This document shows, piece by piece, positions 1 to 4,894 of a DNA stretch of 8,476 bases. The DNA lies in the NCBI GenBank assembly GCA_937894515.1, contig CALCRH010000253.1, forward strand, positions 1 to 8,476, given 5' to 3'. Source of the stretch: an uncultured Clostridia bacterium (GTDB taxonomy: Bacteria > Bacillota > Clostridia > Oscillospirales > Oscillospiraceae). The translations under genes were made by a program, and so were the position numbers. Below the pieces are notes generated by a model. That model worked only from the letters and a program-made list of their open reading frames with translations. It was not told the origin of the DNA and searched no databases. Every line of letters starts with the position of its first letter. Position 1 is the stretch's first letter.

Positions 1-453
1 TTAATAGAAATACCGGAGATGATCGTTTATTCTTCGGAAACAGAGCTTGCCGGATATGAAGACGCCATGCAGTGGATCCCGTCTGTCGGAGAGGAATGTC
101 TGCGGTTAAATCCCGGCATAAAATGTGCGGAGCCGCCGTATGAGTTTTGCGAGTATCTTGACGGTGAATACAGGGAAACAAACATCAAGGTTCGCCATAA
201 CGAGGCGGTCACAACATTCGGCAAAGAAAATGAACATATCAAGTTCAGTACACTTCCTGCCGCAAAGGTTTTAAGCATTTATCACAAAGGCGCTTATGAT
301 ACGATCGGAGAGGCATACGCATTTATCGTGGAATATGCCGAAAAGAACGGTTATGAAATTGCGGGTCTTGCGAGAGAAAGCTATATTGACGGCATTTGGA
401 ACAAGGAGTCTGTCGGCGATTGGCTTACCGAAGTGCAGCTGCCGATAAAATAA
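1..453 (+). CDS. GyrI-like effector-binding protein, 5' end outside window
   Basis: The frame is open from base 1 (L-I-E-I-P-E-M-I-V-Y...), so the true start probably lies upstream; 150 residues are visible. The sequence matches the GyrI-like/AraC effector-binding domain by pattern: 'IPEMIVYS' opening, a 'CAEPPYEFCEYLDGEY' strand pair, 'HKGAYDTIGEAYAFI', and the 'YIDGIWNKE...WLTEVQLPI' ending typical of this fold. Such domains bind small hydrophobic or cationic ligands, either alone or behind a MerR- or AraC-type DNA-binding domain. An N-terminal regulator domain could exist off the left edge but cannot be seen. The internal ATG at 19 would give a 144-aa protein but has only GGAG directly against it, too close to serve as a normal ribosome binding site. 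The stop is followed 10 bp later by the first intergenic module. Domain call is firm; role as a transcription regulator is inference. Confidence 0.8.
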   Translation, partial: LIEIPEMIVYSSETELAGYEDAMQWIPSVGEECLRLNPGIKCAEPPYEFCEYLDGEYRETNIKVRHNEAVTTFGKENEHIKFSTLPAAKVLSIYHKGAYDTIGEAYAFIVEYAEKNGYEIAGLARESYIDGIWNKESVGDWLTEVQLPIK

Positions 454-502
454 GAGGTGAAGAGACAACTCCCGATTTGCAGAGATAATCACAACTGAAC
501 AA

Positions 503-543
503 AAAACATCCGACTTTACCGCACGGGCAGAGCCGGATGTTTT
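503..543 (+). terminator. CATCCG hairpin terminator 1
   Basis: A perfect 10-bp stem AAAACATCCG/CGGATGTTTT encloses an inner arm CTTTACC-gcacg-GGCAGAG. A-run on the left and T-run on the right make it potentially bidirectional. It would end transcription of the GyrI-like gene. Confidence 0.75.
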
Positions 544-553
544 GCGTCTGGGA

Positions 554-582
554 TTGACGAGGGTGGGGAAATATGGTATAAT
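554..582 (+). promoter_or_regulatory. Promoter of HD/TIGR04076/Cys-rich operon
   Basis: TTGACG at 554-559, 17-bp spacer, TATAAT at 577-582. The extended TGG just before the -10 recurs in several other copies. Confidence 0.85.
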
Positions 583-615
583 TTGTGCGGATAAAGTCGA
601 ATTTGAAGCTCGAAA

Positions 616-1293
616 ATGAGAAAAGAAAAACGGGTATTAAAAATGAATACAGACAGGATAAAGAAAACGGAAGCATTTATGAAAACGGAGCTTATGAAGC
701 TCGCTTTGTATAAAGATAAAACAGCGCGAATGGCGGAATATCGGATCGAGCATTCGTACAGGGTAGCGCATATCGGAGCAGAGATCGCGGAGGCGGAGGG
801 CTTTGATACAGAAAAAACGATCATAGCCTGCCTGCTTCACGACATCGGCTATTCTGTGGATTTTGAGAGCAAAGAGGATTATCGTAATCACGGCAGATAC
901 GGCGCGAAGATTGCCCGTCCGTTCCTGCTATCACTCGGCTTTTCGGAGGAGGACACGAACGAAATGTGCTACGGAATTGCGATCCATGTAGACGACCAGG
1001 CGGATTTCGAGGGCGAGAGAACGCCCCTTGCGCTGACTGTCGAGGATGCTGACAATATCGACCGTTTTGACGCTTACCGCCTGTATGAAGGACTGCATTT
1101 TAAGGACTATATGAATCTTCCGCTTGACAGTCAGCGAGAGCTTTGCGAGAAGGTACTGTTCCGTCTCCCCGAGATCCGTGAAATGCCCTGCGGAACGAAA
1201 ACCGGCGAGACGCTTTGGAAAGAGAAGATCGACTATCAGATCGGGTTTTATCGGAAGCTGATGAATCAGATCGAAGCAAGTCGCGGGTTTTGA
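616..1293 (+). CDS. HD-domain metal-dependent phosphohydrolase
   Basis: This 225-aa protein carries the HD-domain signature. Visible metal ligands are His46 (in RIEHSYRV), His75-Asp76 (in CLLHDIGY), His92 (NHG), His124 (IAIHVDD) and Asp146 (VEDADNID). HD proteins of this size hydrolyse phosphomonoesters or phosphodiesters of nucleotides or other small molecules; the substrate cannot be told from sequence. It is the first gene after promoter 554-582 and is followed 25 bp later by the TIGR04076 gene, so the two are probably cotranscribed. The start is uncertain: ATG 616 sits about 10 bp after the leader motif, as in neighbouring cassettes, but has no GGAGG; ATG 643 (MNTDRIKK) is an alternative with no better ribosome site. 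Its codons are clearly more GC-rich than those of genes between 2200 and 6235. Confidence 0.85.
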   Translation: MRKEKRVLKMNTDRIKKTEAFMKTELMKLALYKDKTARMAEYRIEHSYRVAHIGAEIAEAEGFDTEKTIIACLLHDIGYSVDFESKEDYRNHGRYGAKIARPFLLSLGFSEEDTNEMCYGIAIHVDDQADFEGERTPLALTVEDADNIDRFDAYRLYEGLHFKDYMNLPLDSQRELCEKVLFRLPEIREMPCGTKTGETLWKEKIDYQIGFYRKLMNQIEASRGF

Positions 1294-1318
1294 TAAAAAA
1301 GACAAAGAGGCAGAAGTG

Positions 1319-1570
1319 ATGAGTAAAGTCAGACTGACAGTAACCGAAAGCAAATGCAGGTGCGGATATGTGAAAACGGGAGACACCTTTGTTGTGGACG
1401 ACCTTTGTCCGCCGATATGCCATGAATTGTGGAATACGATCTACCCGTCCGTATATGCCCTGAAAAACGGAGCAACGCTTGATTACGGAACCGGACGTGC
1501 AAAGTGTTTTGATGCAGTGTGTCCGGATGAATGCAGGGTACATATCTACGGAGAAGTGATCGAAGAATAA
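1319..1570 (+). CDS. TIGR04076 family protein
   Basis: An 83-aa protein that I recognise as TIGR04076, a small family of unknown function found in anaerobes. The hallmark stretch LCPPICHELWNTIYP, followed by ALKNGATLDYG and the CFDAVCPDE segment, is intact. It has seven cysteines (13, 15, 30, 34, 63, 68, 72), which suggests metal binding or redox chemistry, but no function is established. ATG 1319 is preferred over the adjacent in-frame GTG 1316 because AGAGG at 1306-1310 gives normal 8-nt spacing. It lies between the HD hydrolase and a second Cys-rich protein with no terminator or promoter between, so it should be transcribed with them. Confidence 0.85.
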   Translation: MSKVRLTVTESKCRCGYVKTGDTFVVDDLCPPICHELWNTIYPSVYALKNGATLDYGTGRAKCFDAVCPDECRVHIYGEVIEE

Positions 1571-1615
1571 GCTCTTGTATTTAATATTCTATCGTTAAAG
1601 GAGGAAGATAATATC

Positions 1616-2032
1616 ATGACATATTGCGGTGATAAAGAATGTTGTAAAAAATGCGGTCGGTCTTCGGAGTGCGGCGGATGCGAAAAATGTGGCGGACATC
1701 CATTTGGAGGGAGCTGCGTTGCTGAGAGAAATGAGGCTTTTTCGGAGCTGAAACAGCGATTGATCGAAGAGATCAACGCCTTGGAAATCGACGAACTGCG
1801 TGTGGACGATCTTAATTTGCTTACCGGTGCATACGTGAACCTTGAGTATCCGCTTTCCAACGGAAATACAGTCAGATTTCTGAATGATAAAGACGTATAT
1901 CTGGGGAATCAGATCGAAAGAGCAAATTCCGAGCGTTGCTACGGCGTTGTGGCGGACGAGACGTTTATTCTCGTCTGTGAATACGGCTGTAATGGTGCAG
2001 AACCGGAAATCGTGCTGTACAAGCGCAGATGA
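1616..2032 (+). CDS. Cys-rich protein of unknown function
   Basis: This 138-aa protein has a cysteine-packed N-terminus: Cys 4, 9, 10, 13, 19, 22, 25 and 34 fall in the first 34 residues in CxxC-like spacings, ending in GGHPFGGSC. The rest is a soluble alpha/beta segment (SELKQRLIEEINAL..., LNLLTGAYVNLEYPLSNGNTVRFL..., GVVADETFILVCEYGC). The front part resembles a zinc or Fe-S binding knuckle region. I do not recognise an assigned family, although this layout feels familiar from gut Clostridia. Start is set by AAAGGAGG at 1597-1604, well spaced before ATG 1616. It is the last gene of the 616-2032 operon; module 2 with its terminator starts 20 bp after the stop. No function is proposed beyond probable metal binding. 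Confidence 0.75.
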   Translation: MTYCGDKECCKKCGRSSECGGCEKCGGHPFGGSCVAERNEAFSELKQRLIEEINALEIDELRVDDLNLLTGAYVNLEYPLSNGNTVRFLNDKDVYLGNQIERANSERCYGVVADETFILVCEYGCNGAEPEIVLYKRR

Positions 2033-2077
2033 ATTGAACGCAAACGAAACAGACAATTCCCGTTTCGACAGGACAAA

Positions 2078-2126
2078 AAAACATCCGACTCTACGGTGAT
2101 CATATCACTCCCGAGACGGATGTTTT
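2078..2126 (+). terminator. CATCCG hairpin terminator 2
   Basis: AAAACATCCG (2078-2087) pairs with CGGATGTTTT (2117-2126). CTC/GAG continue the stem after an A-A mismatch, and an inner GTGAT-cat-ATCAC arm sits in the loop. Confidence 0.8.
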
Positions 2127-2137
2127 GCTTCAGCGGA

Positions 2138-2167
2138 TTGACTGGGACGGGGAAGATGTGGTATAAT
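2138..2167 (+). promoter_or_regulatory. Promoter of 115-aa protein gene
   Basis: TTGACT at 2138-2143, 18-bp spacer, TATAAT at 2162-2167. Confidence 0.8.
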
Positions 2168-2206
2168 TTGATAAAGACAAATCAGAATTTGCGGAGGACG
2201 AATGGA

Positions 2207-2554
2207 ATGGTTTTATACCGACCGGTAGGAACGGCAGAATTAAAGCTAATCGAACAAAGCGGTTACAAAGAATACCCGCCGAGATTACCGGAACAACCTA
2301 TTTTTTATCCTGTGCTGAATGAAAAGTATGCAGAAGAAATAGCTCAAAAATGGAATACAAAAGAATTTGATTGTAAAGGGTACGTTACCAAGTTCGAAAT
2401 AGACGACAATTATTTCTCGTCTTTTGAGATTCATACTGTCGGAAGGTATTATCATCAGGAACTATGGATACCTGCCGAAGAACTTGACAATTTCAATCGG
2501 CATATTATTGGTTTGATTGAAGTTATTAACTCATTTTCTGATGATGGCAATTAA
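2207..2554 (+). CDS. Small conserved protein, 'ADP-ribosylation/crystallin J1' type
   Basis: The protein is 115 aa: MVLYRPVG opening, then ELKLIEQSGYKEYPPRLPEQ, PIFYPVLNEKYAEEIAQKWNTKE, and a C-terminal ELWIPAEELDNFNRHIIG segment. I recall this YRPVG...ELxLI...PPRLxxQPIFYPVxN pattern from small proteins labelled 'ADP-ribosylation/crystallin J1' in databases; that name comes from automated annotation and I do not know of a demonstrated activity. No signal peptide or membrane segment is evident. ATG 2207 is in frame and lies 9 nt after GGAGG (2193-2197); the nearer ATG 2202 is out of frame. The open frame continues upstream to 2096 only because the repeat has no stop in that frame. It is alone in its transcription unit, between modules 2 and 3. 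Confidence 0.75.
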   Translation: MVLYRPVGTAELKLIEQSGYKEYPPRLPEQPIFYPVLNEKYAEEIAQKWNTKEFDCKGYVTKFEIDDNYFSSFEIHTVGRYYHQELWIPAEELDNFNRHIIGLIEVINSFSDDGN

Positions 2555-2580
2555 CAAACAAATCCAAGTTTGACACCCCC

Positions 2581-2609
2581 ACATCCTACATCCCGAGCCG
2601 GATGTTTTG
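2581..2609 (+). terminator. Degenerate CATCC hairpin terminator 3
   Basis: ACATCC (2581-2586) pairs with GGATGT (2600-2605), followed by a T run. The left arm has lost CGACTC and the inner arm, so termination may be weak. Confidence 0.5.
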
Positions 2610-2619
2610 CGTCAGCGAA

Positions 2620-2649
2620 TTGACGTATACGGGTAAGGTGTGGTATAAT
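2620..2649 (+). promoter_or_regulatory. Promoter of first GNAT gene
   Basis: TTGACG at 2620-2625, 18-bp spacer, TATAAT at 2644-2649. Confidence 0.85.
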
Positions 2650-2686
2650 TGGATAAAGATAAATCCGAATTTGCGGAGATGAAAAA

Positions 2687-3094
2687 ATGATAAAACTAAG
2701 GCAAGTAACGCAGGATGATCGTATACTTGATCTTGATATACGGGCAGATCAGTACAAATTTGGTGTAAACCCAAAAAGAATATTGGGAGATGCTTTTGCA
2801 TTAGATAATAAAAATCGCACTAATATTTTTGTCATATACAATGATGAACTTCCAGTCGGGATGGTAGAGTATTGTGACGAAGAAGATTTGCTGTGTTATA
2901 ATATTTTATATTTGTTTATCGATCAACGCTATCAAGGAAAAGGATATGGCTTAGCGACAATGCGATTGATAATTGATATGCTTAAAAAAGATAAAAAATA
3001 TAACAAGGTGTCAGTCACTTTGTATGTTGGAAATGAAACAGCAAGAAATCTGTATGAAAAAATCGGTTTTTCCCCCCAATGGTTATTTGTTTGA
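2687..3094 (+). CDS. GNAT-family N-acetyltransferase, C-terminus frameshifted
   Basis: The 135-aa reading frame is a GNAT acetyltransferase (acetyl-CoA dependent N- or O-acetylation of a small molecule or protein; substrate unknown). The acetyl-CoA loop is Q83-G-K-G-Y-G88 inside LYLFIDQRYQGKGYGLATMRLI, and motif B is VGNETARNLYEKIGF. The last residues, SPQWLFV, are atypical. After a run of six C at 3072-3077 the next frame reads NGYLFEDEYDMEMIF and stops at 3123-3125, which is a normal GNAT ending. One C fewer would fuse the two parts into a 145-aa protein. The gene is therefore either disrupted, length-variable at this tract, or affected by a base-call error. GGAG at 2675-2678 precedes ATG 2687; the ATG at 2679 stops after two codons. 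Confidence 0.85.
   Translation: MIKLRQVTQDDRILDLDIRADQYKFGVNPKRILGDAFALDNKNRTNIFVIYNDELPVGMVEYCDEEDLLCYNILYLFIDQRYQGKGYGLATMRLIIDMLKKDKKYNKVSVTLYVGNETARNLYEKIGFSPQWLFV
3072..3077 (+). other. C6 homopolymer at frameshift point
   Basis: Six C directly after a T5 run, at the position where the GNAT frame is lost. Removing one C would restore the family-typical C-terminus. Confidence 0.75.
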
Positions 3095-3151
3095 AGATGA
3101 ATATGATATGGAAATGATTTTTTGACAACTTTCATTCCAGCGTGACACCCC

Positions 3152-3197
3152 ACATCCGACTCCACGGTGATTATATCACAGTCAAAGTTGGATGTTT
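3152..3197 (+). terminator. CATCCG hairpin terminator 4
   Basis: ACATCCGAC (3152-3160) pairs with GTTGGATGT through one G-T wobble; inner arm GTGAT-tat-ATCAC; T run at 3194-3197. Confidence 0.75.
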
Positions 3198-3202
3198 TGC
3201 GT

Positions 3203-3244
3203 ATGAACGGCTACAAACGCTGCGGAAAATGCGCGGAAAAATGA
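3203..3244 (+). other. Conserved 13-codon open frame, CxxC
   Basis: ATG..TGA encodes MNGYKRCGKCAEK. The matching place in copy 9 (7582-7623) keeps frame, length and a stop codon, reading (GTG)NGCKRCGKCAGK. There is no ribosome binding site in front of either, so it may simply be conserved non-coding repeat. Confidence 0.25.
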
Positions 3245-3287
3245 AAACATCACCGTATGGGTGTACGCCTGTACGGTGATTTGTTTT
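3244..3287. terminator. Second hairpin, bidirectional terminator for reversed gene
   Basis: ATCACCGTA (3249-3257) pairs with TACGGTGAT (3272-3280), extended inward by two wobbles and GG/CC around a TGTACG loop. Flanking AAAAC and TTGTTTT runs allow termination on both strands. On the minus strand it lies about 100 bp after the stop of the 3391-3795 gene. Confidence 0.65.
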
Positions 3288-3390
3288 GAACATAAAAAAT
3301 GTATATTGATATGGGAAAAGACAAACCCGGATTTGTTTACCCGATAAAGTGAAACCATATTTCTTGTCTGTAGTATGCTGGCGGAGGTGG

Positions 3391-3795
3391 TTATTTGCGT
3401 TTAGAAAAAGTATCACGGATTGGTTTAAGAATATATTGTTTATCTCCTAATAACAATATCTGCGCTGCTTCGTTTTGAGGATTTATTTCACACAATCTCT
3501 TTCTGAATATATTTGAAGGCAAATCAAATGAGCCATCGTGCCAACAGCAAACAAGGCGAACGACAGTATCGTTTGCACCGATTTCATTCAAGAGTTTTTG
3601 TTCATCAGCATCTGAAGGCACTTTGATGAACCCCTCAAGCATTTTGTTGTCAGCGGTTTGAAGGATAATAACTTGACTCATTTTCAATCCTGTAATTTGT
3701 TTGATTGATTCTAAAGCTCTTTTTGCCAATGAATCAAATTCTGTGGGTATATTTTTTACGCTGTATTTTGGGTTGGTTGAGTAAAATGTTGCCAT
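3391..3795 (-). CDS. Hypothetical protein, 134 aa
   Basis: I do not recognise this protein. It starts MATFYSTNPKYSVKNIPTEF, has a helical stretch (DSLAKRALESIKQITGLKMSQ), an alternating segment (VIILQTADNKMLEGFIKV), VVRLVCCWHDGSFDLPS, and a basic C-terminus (KPIRDTFSKRK). It appears soluble, with no signal peptide. ATG at 3795 is chosen because AAGGAGG (3804-3810 in plus coordinates) is spaced 8 nt away. The frame continues in-frame to ATG 3867 (MDSFYSTSKG...), which has no ribosome site; that start repeats 17 of 20 bases of the real start region. It is one of two genes on the minus strand and faces the forward GNAT gene, with a second hairpin between them. AT-rich relative to the genes before 2032. 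Confidence 0.65.
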   Translation of the reverse strand: MATFYSTNPKYSVKNIPTEFDSLAKRALESIKQITGLKMSQVIILQTADNKMLEGFIKVPSDADEQKLLNEIGANDTVVRLVCCWHDGSFDLPSNIFRKRLCEINPQNEAAQILLLGDKQYILKPIRDTFSKRK

Positions 3796-3867
3796 ATTGG
3801 TTTCCTCCTTGTTACAAGCCTCAGTAGATTTAATTATTCCTTTTGATGTTGAGTAAAATGAATCCAT
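3776..3867 (-). repeat. Duplicated start region, 72 nt apart
   Basis: On the minus strand, ATGGATTCATTTTACTCAAC (from 3867) and ATGGCAACATTTTACTCAAC (from 3795) match at 17 of 20 bases and are in the same frame. Flanking bases do not match, so this is not a simple tandem duplication. Confidence 0.7.
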
Positions 3868-3888
3868 AAATTCAGTTTTGTCAGATTC

Positions 3889-3918
3889 ATTATAATACTA
3901 ATTCATTCAGCTCGTCAG
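3889..3918 (-). promoter_or_regulatory. Promoter and shared leader of the reversed 134-aa gene
   Basis: On the minus strand CTGACG (3913-3918), 18-bp spacer, TATAAT (3889-3894), followed by TGACAAAACTGAATTT (3871-3886). The same ATTATAAT plus TGAYAAAACTGAATTT block precedes the other reversed gene. The -35 lies inside the nitroreductase fragment. Confidence 0.65.
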
Positions 3919-4003
3919 GCGAGAGCTTTTCGTCACCGACGCCGCGGAACAAATGGAACGATTTGCGCTTGAAGATCGGGTCGTAGTATGCGGATTTATT
4001 CAT
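3890..4003 (-). pseudogene. Nitroreductase-family N-terminal fragment
   Basis: A 37-codon frame reads MNKSAYYDPIFKRKSFHLFR then GVGDEKLSPDELNELVL and stops in TATTATAAT at the start of the next unit's leader. 'IFKRKSFHLF...(L)SPDEL' is the start pattern of a nitroreductase-like family of about 200 residues in Clostridia; the FMN-binding core is absent. GGAG at 4010-4013 and a promoter upstream show it was once a complete expressed gene. It appears cut off where the neighbouring reversed gene joined. Its codons are GC-rich compared with that neighbour. Confidence 0.7.
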
Positions 4004-4034
4004 AATGCACTCCGTGAATGTGATCTATGAGATG

Positions 4035-4063
4035 ATTATACCATAAAATCGCGGAGAAGTCTA
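4035..4063 (-). promoter_or_regulatory. Promoter of the nitroreductase fragment
   Basis: On the minus strand TAGACT (4058-4063), 17-bp spacer, TATAAT (4035-4040). It could still feed transcription into the reversed 134-aa gene. Confidence 0.6.
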
Positions 4064-4069
4064 TTCAGA

Positions 4070-4101
4070 AATGAAAAATGCAACATTTCACATTTTTCAT
4101 T
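4070..4101. repeat. 11-bp perfect inverted repeat
   Basis: AATGAAAAATG (4070-4080) and CATTTTTCATT (4091-4101) around a 10-base loop. It separates the nitroreductase promoter from module copy 5. It may be a terminator-like hairpin or the trace of a junction. Confidence 0.55.
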
Positions 4102-4117
4102 ATTTAGGGACAAAGCA

Positions 4118-4149
4118 GCATCCTCATCAACTCCCGAGCCGGATGTTTT
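4118..4149 (+). terminator. Degenerate CATCC hairpin 5
   Basis: CATCC (4119-4123) pairs with GGATG (4141-4145), followed by TTTT. The loop keeps CTCCCGAG on the right but has lost the inner arm. Confidence 0.45.
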
Positions 4150-4160
4150 GCGTCAGCGCA

Positions 4161-4190
4161 TTGACGTGCACGTGGAAGATGTGGTATAAT
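4161..4190 (+). promoter_or_regulatory. Promoter of HIT-family gene
   Basis: TTGACG at 4161-4166, 18-bp spacer, TATAAT at 4185-4190. Confidence 0.85.
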
Positions 4191-4226
4191 TTGATAAAGA
4201 CAAATCAGAATTTGCGGAGGTATATT

Positions 4227-4688
4227 GTGTGTGTAATATGCGATAGAATCAACTGGATAAAGGAAGGCAGAAATCCATATTTTGTGCGTGAACTTGAAAC
4301 CGGGTATGTCGTAATCGGTGATCACCAGCATTTTTATGGTTATACGCTGTTTCTCTGTAAAGAGCATAAAACGGAATTGCATTATCTTGATCGTGATTTC
4401 AAAATCAAATTTCTTGAAGAAATGTCTATCGTTCAGGAGGCAGTGTCAAAAGCATTCGGTGCCGACAAAATGAATTGTGAACTGCTTGGCAACGGAGATG
4501 CACACGTTCATTGGCATATCTTTCCTCGACGAAAAGATGATATTCTGCAATACAGACCGGATGGTTTACCCGGCCCAGTGTGGTGGACACCGATTGAGGT
4601 AATGAACGATCCTTTGAATATACCGCCGTCAGAAAAACTCGAAGAAATGAAACTAGCTCTCAGAAAAGAAATTGATAAGCTGGGTTGA
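4227..4688 (+). CDS. HIT-family nucleotide hydrolase/transferase
   Basis: A 153-aa HIT protein. The catalytic triad motif is H93-V-H95-W-H97-I-F-P, and the N-terminal C2-V-I-C5 pair is a likely zinc site as in other HIT proteins. The family hydrolyses or transfers nucleoside phosphates (for example dinucleoside polyphosphates or AMP conjugates); the exact substrate is open. The C-terminal part (RPDGLPGPVWWTPIEVMND) is a longer tail than in minimal HIT proteins. The start chosen is GTG 4227, 6 nt after GGAGG (4216-4220), because the frame in front of it (from 4071) is only translated module sequence. It is a single-gene unit between modules 5 and 6. Confidence 0.9.
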   Translation: MCVICDRINWIKEGRNPYFVRELETGYVVIGDHQHFYGYTLFLCKEHKTELHYLDRDFKIKFLEEMSIVQEAVSKAFGADKMNCELLGNGDAHVHWHIFPRRKDDILQYRPDGLPGPVWWTPIEVMNDPLNIPPSEKLEEMKLALRKEIDKLG

Positions 4689-4772
4689 TTTCGACGCGGA
4701 TTTATGAAAAAACACAAATACATATTAAGACAAATCCCGGTTTGTCGGGACAATCACACCACCCCACCCCCC

Positions 4773-4818
4773 ACATCCGACTCTGCGGTGATTATATCAC
4801 TCTCGAGCCGGATGTTTT
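4773..4818 (+). terminator. CATCCG hairpin terminator 6
   Basis: ACATCCGACTC (4773-4783) pairs with GAGCCGGATGT (4805-4815) with a single A-C mismatch; inner arm GTGAT-tat-ATCAC; TTTT at 4815-4818. Confidence 0.8.
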
Positions 4819-4829
4819 ACGTCTACGCA

Positions 4830-4859
4830 TTGACGAGGGAGAGGGAAACATGATATAAT
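4830..4859 (+). promoter_or_regulatory. Promoter of second GNAT gene
   Basis: TTGACG at 4830-4835, 18-bp spacer, TATAAT at 4854-4859. Confidence 0.85.
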
Positions 4860-4894
4860 TCCGGTGGGAGAAATCAATATTTGGAGAACACTGT

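Larger units (their letters stand above)
464..605 (+). repeat. Intergenic module copy 1 (tail, terminator, promoter, leader)
   Basis: It begins with tail motif GACAACTCCCGATTTG (464-479), continues with ATAATCACAACTGAAC, hairpin, promoter, and ends with leader motif GATAAAGTCGAATTTG (590-605). Its hairpin interior (CTTTACCGCACGGGCAGAG) makes it the closest relative of copy 7, and the two stay almost identical through the -35 and -10 boxes. Confidence 0.85.
2052..2197 (+). repeat. Intergenic module copy 2
   Basis: Complete copy: tail motif GACAATTCCCGTTTCG (2052-2067), hairpin, promoter, leader motif GACAAATCAGAATTTG (2176-2191), and GCGGAGG. It shares the GTGATCATATCAC inner arm with copies 4, 6 and 9. 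Its leader is identical to that of copy 5. Confidence 0.9.
2559..2678 (+). repeat. Intergenic module copy 3 (shortened hairpin)
   Basis: Tail motif is CAAATCCAAGTTTG (2559-2572). The hairpin loop is shortened, but GCGTCAGCGAATTGACG, the promoter and the leader motif GATAAATCCGAATTTG (2658-2673) are well kept, followed by GCGGAG. Confidence 0.85.
3124..3335 (+). repeat. Intergenic module copy 4, promoterless long variant
   Basis: Starts with GACAACTTTC and the CATCCG hairpin. After GCGT it carries no -35 or -10; instead there is a block shared with copy 9 (3201-3287 against 7580-7666, only a handful of differences) including a second hairpin. It ends with GACAAACCCGGATTTG (3320-3335), whose reverse complement differs by one base from the tail motif of copy 6. 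The next gene is reversed. Confidence 0.85.
4107..4220 (+). repeat. Intergenic module copy 5
   Basis: Starts at GGGACAAAGCAGCATCC without a full tail motif, then a short hairpin, GCGTCAGCGCATTGACG, promoter, leader GACAAATCAGAATTTG (4199-4214, identical to copy 2) and GCGGAGG. Confidence 0.85.
4729..4886 (+). repeat. Intergenic module copy 6
   Basis: Carries the best tail motif: GACAAATCCCGGTTTG (4729-4744) followed by TCGGGACAATCACA, so TCCCG and CGGGA can form a 5-bp stem. The hairpin, promoter and a weaker leader (GAGAAATCAATATTTG, 4868-4883) follow, with GGAG at 4883-4886. Confidence 0.9.

Noticed and set aside
2096..2206. Open frame in front of the 115-aa gene, encoding MFCFSGLTGTGKMWYNL-like peptide
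   Set aside because: It is translated module sequence; the same peptide pattern appears before the HIT gene (4131-4226). The ribosome site fixes the real start at 2207.
3124..3335. MITE or insertion sequence at the long modules
   Set aside because: No terminal inverted repeats with target duplications and no transposase were found; the block extends an otherwise normal module.
3381..3471. Short plus-strand frame after GGAGG at about 3385
   Set aside because: It would start with TTG, has no clear promoter, and lies antisense over the end of a better-supported minus-strand gene.
3891..4003. Intact small gene of 37 codons
   Set aside because: Its sequence is the opening of a nitroreductase-like protein and ends inside the next unit's promoter, so a truncated gene is the better reading.
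4071..4226. N-terminal extension of the HIT protein
   Set aside because: It reads through an inverted repeat and module copy 5. GTG 4227 after GGAGG gives the normal CxxC start of the family.
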